Below are positions 1-8,021 of a stretch of DNA of 41,901 nucleotides, piece by piece. The stretch spans positions 1 to 41,901 of the forward strand of contig JAUNRX010000017.1 in assembly GCA_030539495.1 (NCBI GenBank), read 5' to 3'. Numbering within the stretch: the first letter of the stretch is position 1; each line of letters opens with the position of its first letter. The notes under the pieces are model-generated. The model did no database searches. It was given only the letters and a program-made list of their open reading frames with translations, and had not been told where the DNA came from. Position numbers and translations under genes: made by a program. The DNA is from a bacterium. GTDB lineage: Bacteria > Bacillota > Clostridia > Lachnospirales > Lachnospiraceae.

Positions 1-201
1 TAGTATAACGCAAATGAGAGGGCCGGTGTAGGCGTGCTTGAGAGGACGCTTACGATACAATTAAAGAGAATGAGTATTACTTTGACGAAGGAAGAAGTTT
101 TATAAACTATCGAGTGAAATGGCTGTAAAATTAGAGTGTTAATCTGGTAAGTATTATTTGTATGTATATAGAAGAAAGTACGGAAATGAGGAGGTATATA
201 T

Positions 202-3200
202 ATGGCATATGAACTAGGTGGAAGAGCTGATAAATTTGGAAATCGTTTTGAATATAATTGGACAATAAGTAAAGTACTAGATGTCGTTCAAGAAAAAATA
301 GAGTTTATCACTTTAGAAGCGATAGGTGAAAATGAAGAAGGTGTAGATTTATGGGTTGGAAATAAAGATGGAAGCTGTGAAGGTCAGCAATGTAAAGGGC
401 GATCAGGTAGCGAAGAATCGTGGAGTTATGGTACGGTTAATGCAAAAGGTATTTTTACAAAATGGAAAAATCAATTAGAAAGAGATATAAAAAATCATGT
501 TTCATTGGTTTCGCCGTTGGCCTTTACATTATTTGAGGATTTAACAGTAAGAGCGAGAAATACAAGTATTAATCCGGATGATTTTTATGAATATCAAATA
601 AAAAAATCAGGACAAGAAACGCGTAATCTATTTAAAAATTATTGTAAAGTAATGGGGATAGATACTACTAATGAAAATCAAATACATATGGAAATTGATT
701 ATTTATCAAGAAGTTTCTATCGACAGATACCGGATTCTGAGCTAAAAAATATAGTTATTGAAAGAATTAATATACTTTTTTACGGAGATTCAAAAGAAGT
801 TTATAATAAATTACTTTCTTTTATTTTGACAGAAGATATATTAGGAAAACGTATTGATTCAACATATATATATAAGTATTTAATAGAAAGTGGAGTTGAG
901 TATAGAAATCTAGCAAAAGATAGACGTATATTGCCTAGAATACATGAGTTGAATAAAGAGTACAAAGAAAATTTCATCCCTTTGAAAAATGGCGTATTTG
1001 AAAGAAATGAATTTGCAACATGTAAAGATATTATTAGTAAAGGAAAATCACTTGTTATTCATGGGGGAGCAGGTGTAGGGAAAAGTGGATGTACAGAAAA
1101 TATTATACATTATTGCGAACAAAACACGATTCCATATCTGGCAATAAAGTTAGATAAACGAATTCCAACAGGCACATCAGAAATTTGGGGTAAATCAATG
1201 GGTCTATCGACGTCGCCAGCGCTTTGTTTAGAGGCTATATCGAAAGATAAAAAAGCAATTCTTATTATGGATCAGTTAGATTCTTTGAGATGGACACAAG
1301 CACATTCGGGAGTTTCATTGGAGATATGTTTGCAAATAATAAGAGAAATACAGAGTATTAATAATGAAAGACATGAAAAGATTGTAGTAGTTATGGTTAC
1401 CAGAACTTACGACTTAAAGAATGATATTGGTATTAAAACTCTTTTTAACACTAGTGAAGATAAAAAAATAGAATGGCAAGAAGTGCAAGTAAAGAATTTA
1501 AGCGAAGAGAACGTGAAAGATATTGTTGGAGGCAATTACGAAAGATTTTCTAAGAAGATGAAAGAGCTTTTAAGAACCCCTAGTAATTTATACATATGGC
1601 AACAATTAGAGCTGCAGGATGAATATATCAATATTGATACTACTAGACATTTGATTGAAAAGTGGTGGGGACAGTTACAAAAAAGGGCTGATAAAGTTAC
1701 CTTAAATGCTCTAGAACTTAATAATATAAAAAATAGGTTTGTAGAATTCTGTGATAGACATGGAAGAATAAATGCACCAGCAAATACGATGGGTTTATCT
1801 TCGAATTATATTGATTTTCTTCAATCAAATGGTTTTATGATAATAGACAAAAGGATTGTATCTTTTGTTCACCAATCAATTTTAGATTGTTTCTTGTCAG
1901 ACTATATGTTAGATGAGTTTTACGATGGAAAGTGTATAGAAGAAATTATCGGTGATAGAAGTAAACAAAAACCAGGGAGACGTTATCAGGTACAACTTTT
2001 TATGCAGCAGTTATTAGAAACTTCAGAGGAGGATTTTATAACCGTTGGAGAATCGATGCTTTGTTCAGTAAATATTAGGTTTAATGTTAAATATGTTTTT
2101 TTAGAGGTGTTATCCTTAATAGAATGTCCATCAGAGTTTATTGCTGAATATGTCATTGACAAGTTGGAGGATAATGAATGGTACGGTCATTTTTTGAATT
2201 GTGTTGTTAAAGAGAACTGTGGATATGTAAATGCTTTACAAAGAAGAGGAATTTTAGATTCTTGGATAAAACAAAACTATAAAAAAGACAGTGTAATAAA
2301 TTTACTTGTCAGTATATCACATGATTTATCGGAAGATTGCGTGGAGCTTATAAAACGATATTCGTTTATATCCGAAGAGGATGATAAAAAATGGAGTCGT
2401 TGTTTTGGGTGGAAAATTAATGAGGATTCAGAAACGTTGTTTGAGCTCAGAATGCAATATTATGACCATTATCCAGAATTACTTAATCAATATCTTAATA
2501 TAAAGGATATGATGATGGAGTGTGAGTTGCGAACTATACGAGTGTTAGCATTAATGTTGAAAGCAAAATATAAGAAAAATGGAAAAACTTTATTAAAATA
2601 TGAAGAAGACTTTGTTATTGAGGAATCTGAAATTATTGTGAGGCATTATAAAGAAATTGTTAGCTTATTTCTACCGCTATTACCTAAAGTTGATGATGCC
2701 CTTTTTTATAGTGAGTGGTCTGAAAGATATAGTTATAATGTTGGAATTGAAAGAGCTTGTGTTCAAATTCTTAAGAAAGCAAATAGAAAATATGCTAAGC
2801 TAGAACCTGAGGAGTTTTTATGTAAATATAGAGAATTTCAACTAACGGGAAATGAGCTATATAATGAGATATTGCTAGATGGACTTTGTTATCTTTCAGA
2901 TAAATATGCAGATGATATTGTTGCTTATTTGTGTAATGACTTTGAGAAAACTTTATTTGAGAGTACAAGTGGAAATGGAGATAGACTCTTTCTTGGGAAA
3001 AAAGTAATATCAAAAGTATCAAAAGTATGTAGTCAAGAATTATATTCGTTATTAGAAAACAAAATTATGCACTACTTTTCAACAGCTGCGGTAGAGCGTT
3101 TACAAAGACGAATGTCGTATAATAATGAGAAGAACGGTTACTATGCTTATTGGAGGTTTTGGGGAGATTTTCAATTAGAATGTTTGAGAGTTTTACCAGA

Positions 3201-4755
3201 GTATAGATTGACAGATACAGCAAAACAGATGCTATGTATGCTTAATAGAAGTATCGGAGACGATACATCAATATATCGTTATAATGATGGACACAGTGGT
3301 AACGTATTTTCACCAGTATCAGGAAAGAAGCTTAGCATAAAGAATTGGATAAATATAATTACAAATAATAAAATACCGAGTAATGAAAGTGGAAAGTGGA
3401 AAGAGGTAGAAGGTGGCTTTGTAGAGTCGACAAAAGAAGAATTTTCTAGTAGTTTTAAAGAATTTGTATCTGATAATCCTGAAGAAATATTAAAATATAT
3501 GCTTTCAATAGAAAGAGAGATAAGTGATATATATATAGATTGCCTTTTTGATGGAATTGCATATAGTTCTCATTTGGATGAAGTTGAAGACGATTTGATA
3601 GAAAGTATGTTTAATAAGTATAGTTATGATTATAAAAGTTACCGTGCAGTCACTATTTGTAGAATAGTTGAAAAGAAAAAGAATGTTAGATGGAGTCAAC
3701 GTACATTTGATATAATAAAGGATATTGCTAAAAATCACGAAAATCCAATGATTGAAAAGCCGAATGTTATTCCGAATGAAGATAAAGAAATTAAGTATGT
3801 TGATTCAATTGAAAGTAATGCGATTAATTCTGCTCGAGGCGAAGCTGCTTGTGTTATTGGGCATCTGCTATGGGATAATAAAGAGCTATACACTATATTT
3901 AAAGATACAATTGAATTATTAGTTAATGATATTAATCCTATAGTTCAGTATGCAAGCTTGTATTCGTTGTGGCCGGTTTATAATATAGATAAGGAATGGG
4001 CAATTCAAAAAATACTATTATTGTATAAAAAGGATTACAGAATGGCTGGGTTCTGTGATAGTAAAACTATGTTTTTCTTTTTATATAAGGAGCATAAAGA
4101 TGTGATACTAAATTTAATAATGGAGTGTTTTGAATCAGACGATAAACGCTTGATAAAAATAGCAGGCTTATCCATCGCTGAAATGTATATGCAGTATAAT
4201 GAGTTCCAAGATATAGTTATATCTACTGAAAGTCAAAGTAAGGAACAGCAGGAAAGTATTTTGGAAATGTTGATTCTATACCTTGGTATACCTAAGTATA
4301 ATGAGAAAGCAAAGATTATTCTAAGTAGTCTTATGGTTAAAAATGTTGATTTAGAATTATCATGGGCTAGATTATTTAATGACAAAAGAATTGAATATGA
4401 TAGGGATAAAATGTTTTTAATCAATTTATTAACATCTAAACATTCAAGAAAAATTATTCATGCATTTGTTAATTATTTGGAAGAAGATAATAGAGAGCTA
4501 ATTGACTATAATGAAATGATAATTAAGACGTGTAATAAACTATTACAAGACTATAAAACAGAAAAACAAGATTATTGGGATGTTCAAGATGAGTTATCAA
4601 AGCTTACACTCGCATTATATGATGCTACTTGTGATAATCCATTAGAAAGGTATAAAACAATTGCTAGTGAATGCTTGGATATATGGAATCAAATGTTTGA
4701 AACACAAATTGGAGAGGCTAGATCATTAACAAGAAAAATGATGGAATTGGAATAG
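202..4755 (+). CDS. Nuclease-STAND NTPase, Avs-like antiviral sensor
   Basis: A 1517-residue protein with three parts. Residues 1-110 look like a Mrr/Cap4-type PD-(D/E)XK nuclease: GGRADKFGNRFE (E17), then VDLWV (D49) and QQCKGR (Q63, K65). Residues about 280-560 are a STAND/NACHT-like P-loop NTPase: Walker A GGAGVGKS at 288-295, Walker B ILIMDQLD with D357 and D360, and a TRTYD sensor at 400-404. The remaining 950 residues have no motif I can name and look alpha-helical, as expected for a sensor of repeated helices. No signal peptide or membrane segment is visible. This architecture matches single-gene Avs defence proteins, in which the C-terminus recognises a phage protein and oligomerisation activates the nuclease; that role is inferred here. 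GAGGAGG at 188-194 fixes the start. The neighbours are a second nuclease-fold gene and an integrase, which suggests mobile defence cargo. I am sure of the architecture and less sure of the Avs subtype. Confidence 0.85.
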   Translation: MAYELGGRADKFGNRFEYNWTISKVLDVVQEKIEFITLEAIGENEEGVDLWVGNKDGSCEGQQCKGRSGSEESWSYGTVNAKGIFTKWKNQLERDIKNHVSLVSPLAFTLFEDLTVRARNTSINPDDFYEYQIKKSGQETRNLFKNYCKVMGIDTTNENQIHMEIDYLSRSFYRQIPDSELKNIVIERINILFYGDSKEVYNKLLSFILTEDILGKRIDSTYIYKYLIESGVEYRNLAKDRRILPRIHELNKEYKENFIPLKNGVFERNEFATCKDIISKGKSLVIHGGAGVGKSGCTENIIHYCEQNTIPYLAIKLDKRIPTGTSEIWGKSMGLSTSPALCLEAISKDKKAILIMDQLDSLRWTQAHSGVSLEICLQIIREIQSINNERHEKIVVVMVTRTYDLKNDIGIKTLFNTSEDKKIEWQEVQVKNLSEENVKDIVGGNYERFSKKMKELLRTPSNLYIWQQLELQDEYINIDTTRHLIEKWWGQLQKRADKVTLNALELNNIKNRFVEFCDRHGRINAPANTMGLSSNYIDFLQSNGFMIIDKRIVSFVHQSILDCFLSDYMLDEFYDGKCIEEIIGDRSKQKPGRRYQVQLFMQQLLETSEEDFITVGESMLCSVNIRFNVKYVFLEVLSLIECPSEFIAEYVIDKLEDNEWYGHFLNCVVKENCGYVNALQRRGILDSWIKQNYKKDSVINLLVSISHDLSEDCVELIKRYSFISEEDDKKWSRCFGWKINEDSETLFELRMQYYDHYPELLNQYLNIKDMMMECELRTIRVLALMLKAKYKKNGKTLLKYEEDFVIEESEIIVRHYKEIVSLFLPLLPKVDDALFYSEWSERYSYNVGIERACVQILKKANRKYAKLEPEEFLCKYREFQLTGNELYNEILLDGLCYLSDKYADDIVAYLCNDFEKTLFESTSGNGDRLFLGKKVISKVSKVCSQELYSLLENKIMHYFSTAAVERLQRRMSYNNEKNGYYAYWRFWGDFQLECLRVLPEYRLTDTAKQMLCMLNRSIGDDTSIYRYNDGHSGNVFSPVSGKKLSIKNWINIITNNKIPSNESGKWKEVEGGFVESTKEEFSSSFKEFVSDNPEEILKYMLSIEREISDIYIDCLFDGIAYSSHLDEVEDDLIESMFNKYSYDYKSYRAVTICRIVEKKKNVRWSQRTFDIIKDIAKNHENPMIEKPNVIPNEDKEIKYVDSIESNAINSARGEAACVIGHLLWDNKELYTIFKDTIELLVNDINPIVQYASLYSLWPVYNIDKEWAIQKILLLYKKDYRMAGFCDSKTMFFFLYKEHKDVILNLIMECFESDDKRLIKIAGLSIAEMYMQYNEFQDIVISTESQSKEQQESILEMLILYLGIPKYNEKAKIILSSLMVKNVDLELSWARLFNDKRIEYDRDKMFLINLLTSKHSRKIIHAFVNYLEEDNRELIDYNEMIIKTCNKLLQDYKTEKQDYWDVQDELSKLTLALYDATCDNPLERYKTIASECLDIWNQMFETQIGEARSLTRKMMELE

Positions 4756-4837
4756 TTTAGTTTATATGTTGTGCTTGTAGCTAGTCTAATTTTTCTTGGA
4801 TGAGTCTTTGTAACTGGTTATGAAAGGAGTGGAGATA

Positions 4838-5308
4838 ATGCCTAATATGGATTGGAAGTCTCTTTCTGATAAGAGCAGGCAGAAATTTGGAGCATATGGA
4901 GAGTATTATGCAAAAATGGAGTTTGCCTCTTATGGAGGGGATGTATATACGTCAGAGGTGGACGATCATGGAATTGACTTTGTATGTAAGTTGAAGGATA
5001 TATTTTTAGAGATTCAGGTAAAGTCGATTCAAGAAGGAACTGGATATGTATTTATGCCAAAGGCTCATTTTGATATTAATGATGAACAGTTGTTTGTATG
5101 TCTATTGATTTTTAAACAAGGTAGTTTGCCAAATATGTATCTAATTTCAGCATCTGCTTGGCAGAATACAAATGATTTGTTGAGATATCGAGCATATGAT
5201 AAGCCAAATCAAAAGAGTAAACCGGAATATGGGATTAATATTTCAAGTAAGAATATGCAGTACCTAAATGAATACAAATTCGATACCGTAATAAAGAAAT
5301 ACATATAG
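4838..5308 (+). CDS. Small PD-(D/E)XK-fold protein, DUF4365-like
   Basis: A 156-residue protein. The motif order GEYYAKMEF (E22), HGIDFV (D47) and LEIQVKS (E58, Q60, K62) is that of a DUF4365/Holliday-resolvase-like PD-(D/E)XK nuclease fold. An upstream in-frame ATG at 4820 overlaps the ribosome site; AGGAG at 4825-4829 sits 8 bases before the ATG at 4838, so I use the latter. The gene starts 82 bases after the STAND gene on the same strand and precedes the integrase. DUF4365 proteins are found in defence islands and mobile elements, alone or fused to other domains, but their role is not well defined. It could be a nuclease partner of the large protein or an independent cargo gene. No membrane segment is seen. 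Confidence 0.75.
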   Translation: MPNMDWKSLSDKSRQKFGAYGEYYAKMEFASYGGDVYTSEVDDHGIDFVCKLKDIFLEIQVKSIQEGTGYVFMPKAHFDINDEQLFVCLLIFKQGSLPNMYLISASAWQNTNDLLRYRAYDKPNQKSKPEYGINISSKNMQYLNEYKFDTVIKKYI

Positions 5309-5348
5309 TTTTTGCTTGTACTAGAAATCAGTTATAAAAAGATAAACA

Positions 5349-5376
5349 TTGAAATACTAACGAAATCTGTTACAAT
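5349..5376 (+). promoter_or_regulatory. Candidate sigma-A promoter for the integrase gene
   Basis: TTGAAA at 5349-5354 and TACAAT at 5371-5376 are separated by 16 bases. The stretch 5309-5510 otherwise holds no gene. A GCGCT/AGCGC pair about 45 bases apart follows the -10 element and could be a small operator or leader stem. Confidence 0.5.
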
Positions 5377-5510
5377 AAATGAGGCGCTAAGAATATCGTA
5401 GATATAACAAACTGATCACATATTTCAGCGCACAAGCTAAATTTTATGGATATAACTTTGATTTGCAATTTGATTACTTAATTAAAAATGAATTAATTAG
5501 GAGAAATCAA

Positions 5511-6680
5511 ATGGCAGAAAAGAAGAATAAAAATGGTGAAGGCTGCATCGCACTTCAAAAGGATGGAAGATGGGTAGCTAGAATCCAAATTGGTAAAAAA
5601 TCAGACGGAAGATCAAAGATTAAAGCTTTATATGGTAAGTCAAAAACAGAGGTATGTATTAGGCTTATGGAATATAAGAAAGAGTTAGCATTAAACCAAG
5701 AAGGGGTTACTGCTATGACGGTAGCAGAGTATATAACACGCTGGATGCTTCTTTATAAAATCAATACGGTCAGTGCAAGTACATATGATCGAATGGAGAA
5801 CACATTTATCTATCAGATTCAAGATAACATTGGTTATATCAAGATGGGAGATTTGAGAACAGAAGATATTCAGGTGTTTATTAATCAGAAATGTAAAACG
5901 ATATCCTACTCGTCTATTAAGAAGATCAAAGAATTGTTGAATGGTTGCTGTATTCAGGCAGTAAGATTGGGACATATGCAGCAGAATCCAATGGAGGGCA
6001 TTGTTATGCCGAATATGAAGGCAGTCGAAAAGAAGACGAAAGAAATTCAGATTTATTCAGATGAGGATATTGCTAAATTACAAGAAACGATTAATAGTTC
6101 ATTTAATAGTGTTATAAAGCTATATGCATACTCACCTAGTTATATCTTGGTGTTTAGTACTGGATTACGATTAGGAGAGGTATTAGGATTAACATGGGAT
6201 AATGTAAACTTTGAAGAACGTTACATTGTCGTAAAGAATAATGTTACCTATACAAAGAAGAGAAACGCAAATGCTGATAAGCAACGAGAGCTTGTAATTA
6301 CAACTCCGAAAACTAGAAGTGGTAGGAGAATGATACCTTTAAATGAAAAGGCAATGGATGCACTGGTAGAGTTGAAACGAAGATATAAGGTGCTTAATAT
6401 TGAGAGTGAATATGTAGTATGTAATTTAAAAGGTAATCTATTACTACCTCGTAATCATGCAAGAACACTAAAAAGTTTATGTGATCGAGCAGATGTAACT
6501 TATAGAGGTGTACATGCAATTAGACATACCTTTGCAAGTAGAGTAATTAGAATGGGCATAGAGATTAAGATTGTAAGCGAATTAATGGGACATAGCAATG
6601 TTCAAATAACTTATAATACTTATGTTCATATATTGCAAGAGCAGAGAGTGAAAGCAATAAAAGAGTTAGATAAACTATAA
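5511..6680 (+). CDS. Tyrosine site-specific recombinase (phage/ICE integrase)
   Basis: A 389-residue integrase of the Tn916/phage type. An N-terminal AP2-like arm-binding segment (about 5-50: NGEGCIALQKDGRWVARIQIGKK) is followed by a SAM-like core-binding domain (about 65-165) and the catalytic domain. Visible catalytic residues are R220 (TGLRLGEVLGL), H335 and R338 (HAIRHTFASR), H361 (MGHSNVQ) and the nucleophile Y371 (YNTYVH), so it looks active. The start is ATG 5511, behind TTAGGAG; the open frame extends upstream to 5463 but without a ribosome site. It inserts circular DNA at an att site. The attachment-like region directly downstream (6710-6890) supports the gene lying at one end of its element. 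No excisionase gene is visible. Confidence 0.93.
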   Translation: MAEKKNKNGEGCIALQKDGRWVARIQIGKKSDGRSKIKALYGKSKTEVCIRLMEYKKELALNQEGVTAMTVAEYITRWMLLYKINTVSASTYDRMENTFIYQIQDNIGYIKMGDLRTEDIQVFINQKCKTISYSSIKKIKELLNGCCIQAVRLGHMQQNPMEGIVMPNMKAVEKKTKEIQIYSDEDIAKLQETINSSFNSVIKLYAYSPSYILVFSTGLRLGEVLGLTWDNVNFEERYIVVKNNVTYTKKRNANADKQRELVITTPKTRSGRRMIPLNEKAMDALVELKRRYKVLNIESEYVVCNLKGNLLLPRNHARTLKSLCDRADVTYRGVHAIRHTFASRVIRMGIEIKIVSELMGHSNVQITYNTYVHILQEQRVKAIKELDKL

Positions 6681-6709
6681 GTCGATATTTATAAAAGACA
6701 GTCGAAAAT

Positions 6710-6830
6710 TATATGACATTGTAATCAAATTTTAAAATTGAGGCCTTGAAACCCGCTGGTATCAAGGATTTCGGAGGGATTGAAACAAGGTTCGATTCCC
6801 CTCAACTCCATGACAATGGAGAAAATAGGC
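6710..6830 (+). other. Attachment-like site with a tRNA/tmRNA 3' end
   Basis: Thirty bases after the integrase stop, the sequence contains a 24-base imperfect inverted repeat (6744-6767, arms CCTTGA/TCAAGG extended by ACC/GGT), typical of an integrase core site. It then has a tRNA-like 3' end: T-loop TTCGATT (6791-6797), CCCCT (6798-6802), acceptor half CAACTCC (6803-6809) and discriminator A (6810), followed by TGA instead of CCA. The acceptor half would pair with GGGGTTG with a U opposite G3, the alanine identity feature of tRNA-Ala and tmRNA. No 5' half is present, so this is a fragment and not a functional RNA. I infer a displaced 3' end left by integration, most likely at ssrA. Confidence 0.55.
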
Positions 6831-6966
6831 TAAAACAGGGGCGTTCAAGCATTGGAATGATTAAAATACATTAATAGACTGGTACGTAATGAAATAGTAG
6901 CCAAAACTGGTTGATAAATAATTAGATTATTTTTTACGAGATAGTTGTATTACGCTATCTCTTTTT
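6824..6966 (+). repeat. Direct repeat, copy 1 (38-bp identical core)
   Basis: About 140 bases here match 21098-21238 in the same orientation. The block 6847-6884, starting AAGCATTGGAATGATT, is identical over 38 bases to 21121-21158. The flanks are diverged but alignable, and both copies end in a GAGATAG/CTATCTC hairpin with a T-run. The copies are about 14.3 kb apart and bracket the transporter modules. They are probably integration scars or element ends. Confidence 0.85.
6938..6966 (+). terminator. Rho-independent terminator inside repeat copy 1
   Basis: GAGATAG (6938-6944) pairs with CTATCTC (6955-6961) around a 10-base loop and is followed by five T. It would end transcription coming from the integrase. 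Confidence 0.75.
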
Positions 6967-7010
6967 GGATTTATAGTATGGAATCACGGACAGAATGAAA
7001 AAGGATGCCA

Positions 7011-7060
7011 AGAAGTGTGCGATCATTTAAAAAGAAGTGTGCGATCATTTAAAAAGAAGT
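7011..7060. repeat. 22-bp tandem duplication at the broken end of the IS91-like gene
   Basis: A 22-base unit beginning AGAAGTGTGCGATC occurs at 7011-7032 and exactly again at 7033-7054, with the first six bases of a third copy at 7055-7060. Because 22 is not a multiple of three, the duplication shifts frame and creates the stop of the truncated transposase read on the minus strand. Confidence 0.9.
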
Positions 7061-7364
7061 CGCGTAGTTCCTCAGGAATAGTAAAAACACAATGTCTGTG
7101 ATCACAATGAACAAGTTTAGAGGAAATACGAAAAGAGCGTTTTTGATTATACATGTTTCCGCAAGAAGGACAAAAACGGCTTTTACAACGGAAGGGAACA
7201 AACTTGAGTTCGCCGCATTCTGAACAGCCAAACATGGCGCCACCGAAAGATGGATCGCCACAGTGGATCATTTTTTCGACATTCTCAAGAACGGATTGTC
7301 GAGGGTGAAGTATGTATTTCATTTCTTCATAATGGTTGGTAAAAATCTTTTGTAGTATATTCAT
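7023..7364 (-). pseudogene. IS91-family transposase, N-terminal remnant
   Basis: 113 residues remain of a protein that is normally around 400. The remnant carries the IS91-type N-terminal zinc-binding region: CSECGELKFVPFRCKSRFCPSCG with four CxxC-type cysteines, then a helical part ending IPEELRDFF. The HUH/Y2 catalytic domain is missing. The frame is lost in the 22-bp tandem duplication at 7011-7060, and no further transposase sequence follows. It lies beside the beheaded ABC ATPase at 7374 in opposite orientation, so this element or its deletion probably removed the start of that gene. Not functional. Confidence 0.8.
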
Positions 7365-7373
7365 ACAATCATT

Positions 7374-8021
7374 ATGAAGGAAAAAGCGAGAAAAAGAAAG
7401 TCCCTCCCCTCAAGATTGAGGGGCAGGGGAGTTGAAGTGTGCAAAGCACACTTTGTTCAAGGAAAAGAGCTTGGAAAAGTAAAAGAAAAAGAGATTGCTG
7501 CGTTTCGTAGGGATAATCTTGGATTTGTATTTCAGGAGTTTAATTTACTGGATACGTTTAATCTAAAAGATAATATTTTGCTTCCACTTGTTCTGGCTAA
7601 GAAAAACGTAAAAGAAATGGAAGCAAGGCTTGCTTCGATTGCAAAGAGACTTGGGATAGACGAGTTGCTTCTAAAATATCCATACGAGGTATCTGGCGGT
7701 CAGAAACAGCGTGCAGCAGTAGCGCGTGCACTTATTACGAATCCGAAATTAATTTTGGCTGATGAACCTACGGGAGCCCTTGATTCCAAATCAACGGATA
7801 GTCTGCTTAAGGTATTTTCAAAAATCAATGGGGAGAGTCAGACGATTCTTATGGTTACCCATTCTACCAAGGCAGCAAGTCATGCCGGACGAGTTCTGTT
7901 TATAAAGGATGGGGAGGTATTTCACCAGATTTATCGTGGTAATCAGACCGATGAACAGATGTATCATAAGATTTCGGATACGTTAACGTTATTGGCAACA
8001 GGTGGTGGTCAAAATGAATAA
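7374..8021 (+). pseudogene. BceA-type ABC ATPase, 5' end lost (no Walker A)
   Basis: The open frame runs 215 residues, but ABC homology begins only near residue 30 (GKELGKV). Present are the Q-loop (FVFQEFN, Q54), the signature VSGGQ (106-110), Walker B LILADEP (D130, E131), the D-loop GALDSKST and the switch histidine region MVTHS. The first 60-70 residues of the family, including Walker A GxSGSGKST, are absent and replaced by basic residues encoded by the IS junction. BceA homologues are about 250 residues. Without Walker A it cannot bind ATP normally, so the exporter is probably dead unless another ATPase substitutes. It overlaps the permease start by eight bases, as in intact bceAB operons. 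Confidence 0.85.
7406..7453. repeat. Two short hairpins at the IS91 remnant/ABC gene junction
   Basis: CCCCTCA/TGAGGGG with a four-base loop (7406-7423) and AAGTGTGC/GCACACTT with an AAA loop (7435-7453) lie between the transposase remnant and the point where ABC homology resumes (about 7460). Hairpins of this kind occur at the ends of rolling-circle IS elements, so they may be the element terminus. That assignment is inference. Confidence 0.45.

Noticed and set aside
1-201. Short frame of 33 codons (4-105) and a possible 3' end of an upstream gene before the STAND gene
   Set aside because: The 33-codon frame lacks an upstream extension because of a stop at base 1 and matches no family that I recognise; a gene ending near base 31 in another frame cannot be judged from ten codons.
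4820-4837. ATG 4820 as the start of the DUF4365-like gene
   Set aside because: This codon sits on the ribosome site (AGGAG 4825-4829) that fits ATG 4838 with normal spacing.
6791-6810. A functional tRNA or tmRNA gene at the T-loop-like sequence
   Set aside because: Only the 3' T-loop and acceptor half are present; the bases before the loop do not pair as a T-stem, no anticodon arm or 5' acceptor is found, and CCA is replaced by TGA.
7011-7060. CRISPR-like repeat
   Set aside because: The two 22-base units are directly adjacent with no spacers; it is a simple tandem duplication.
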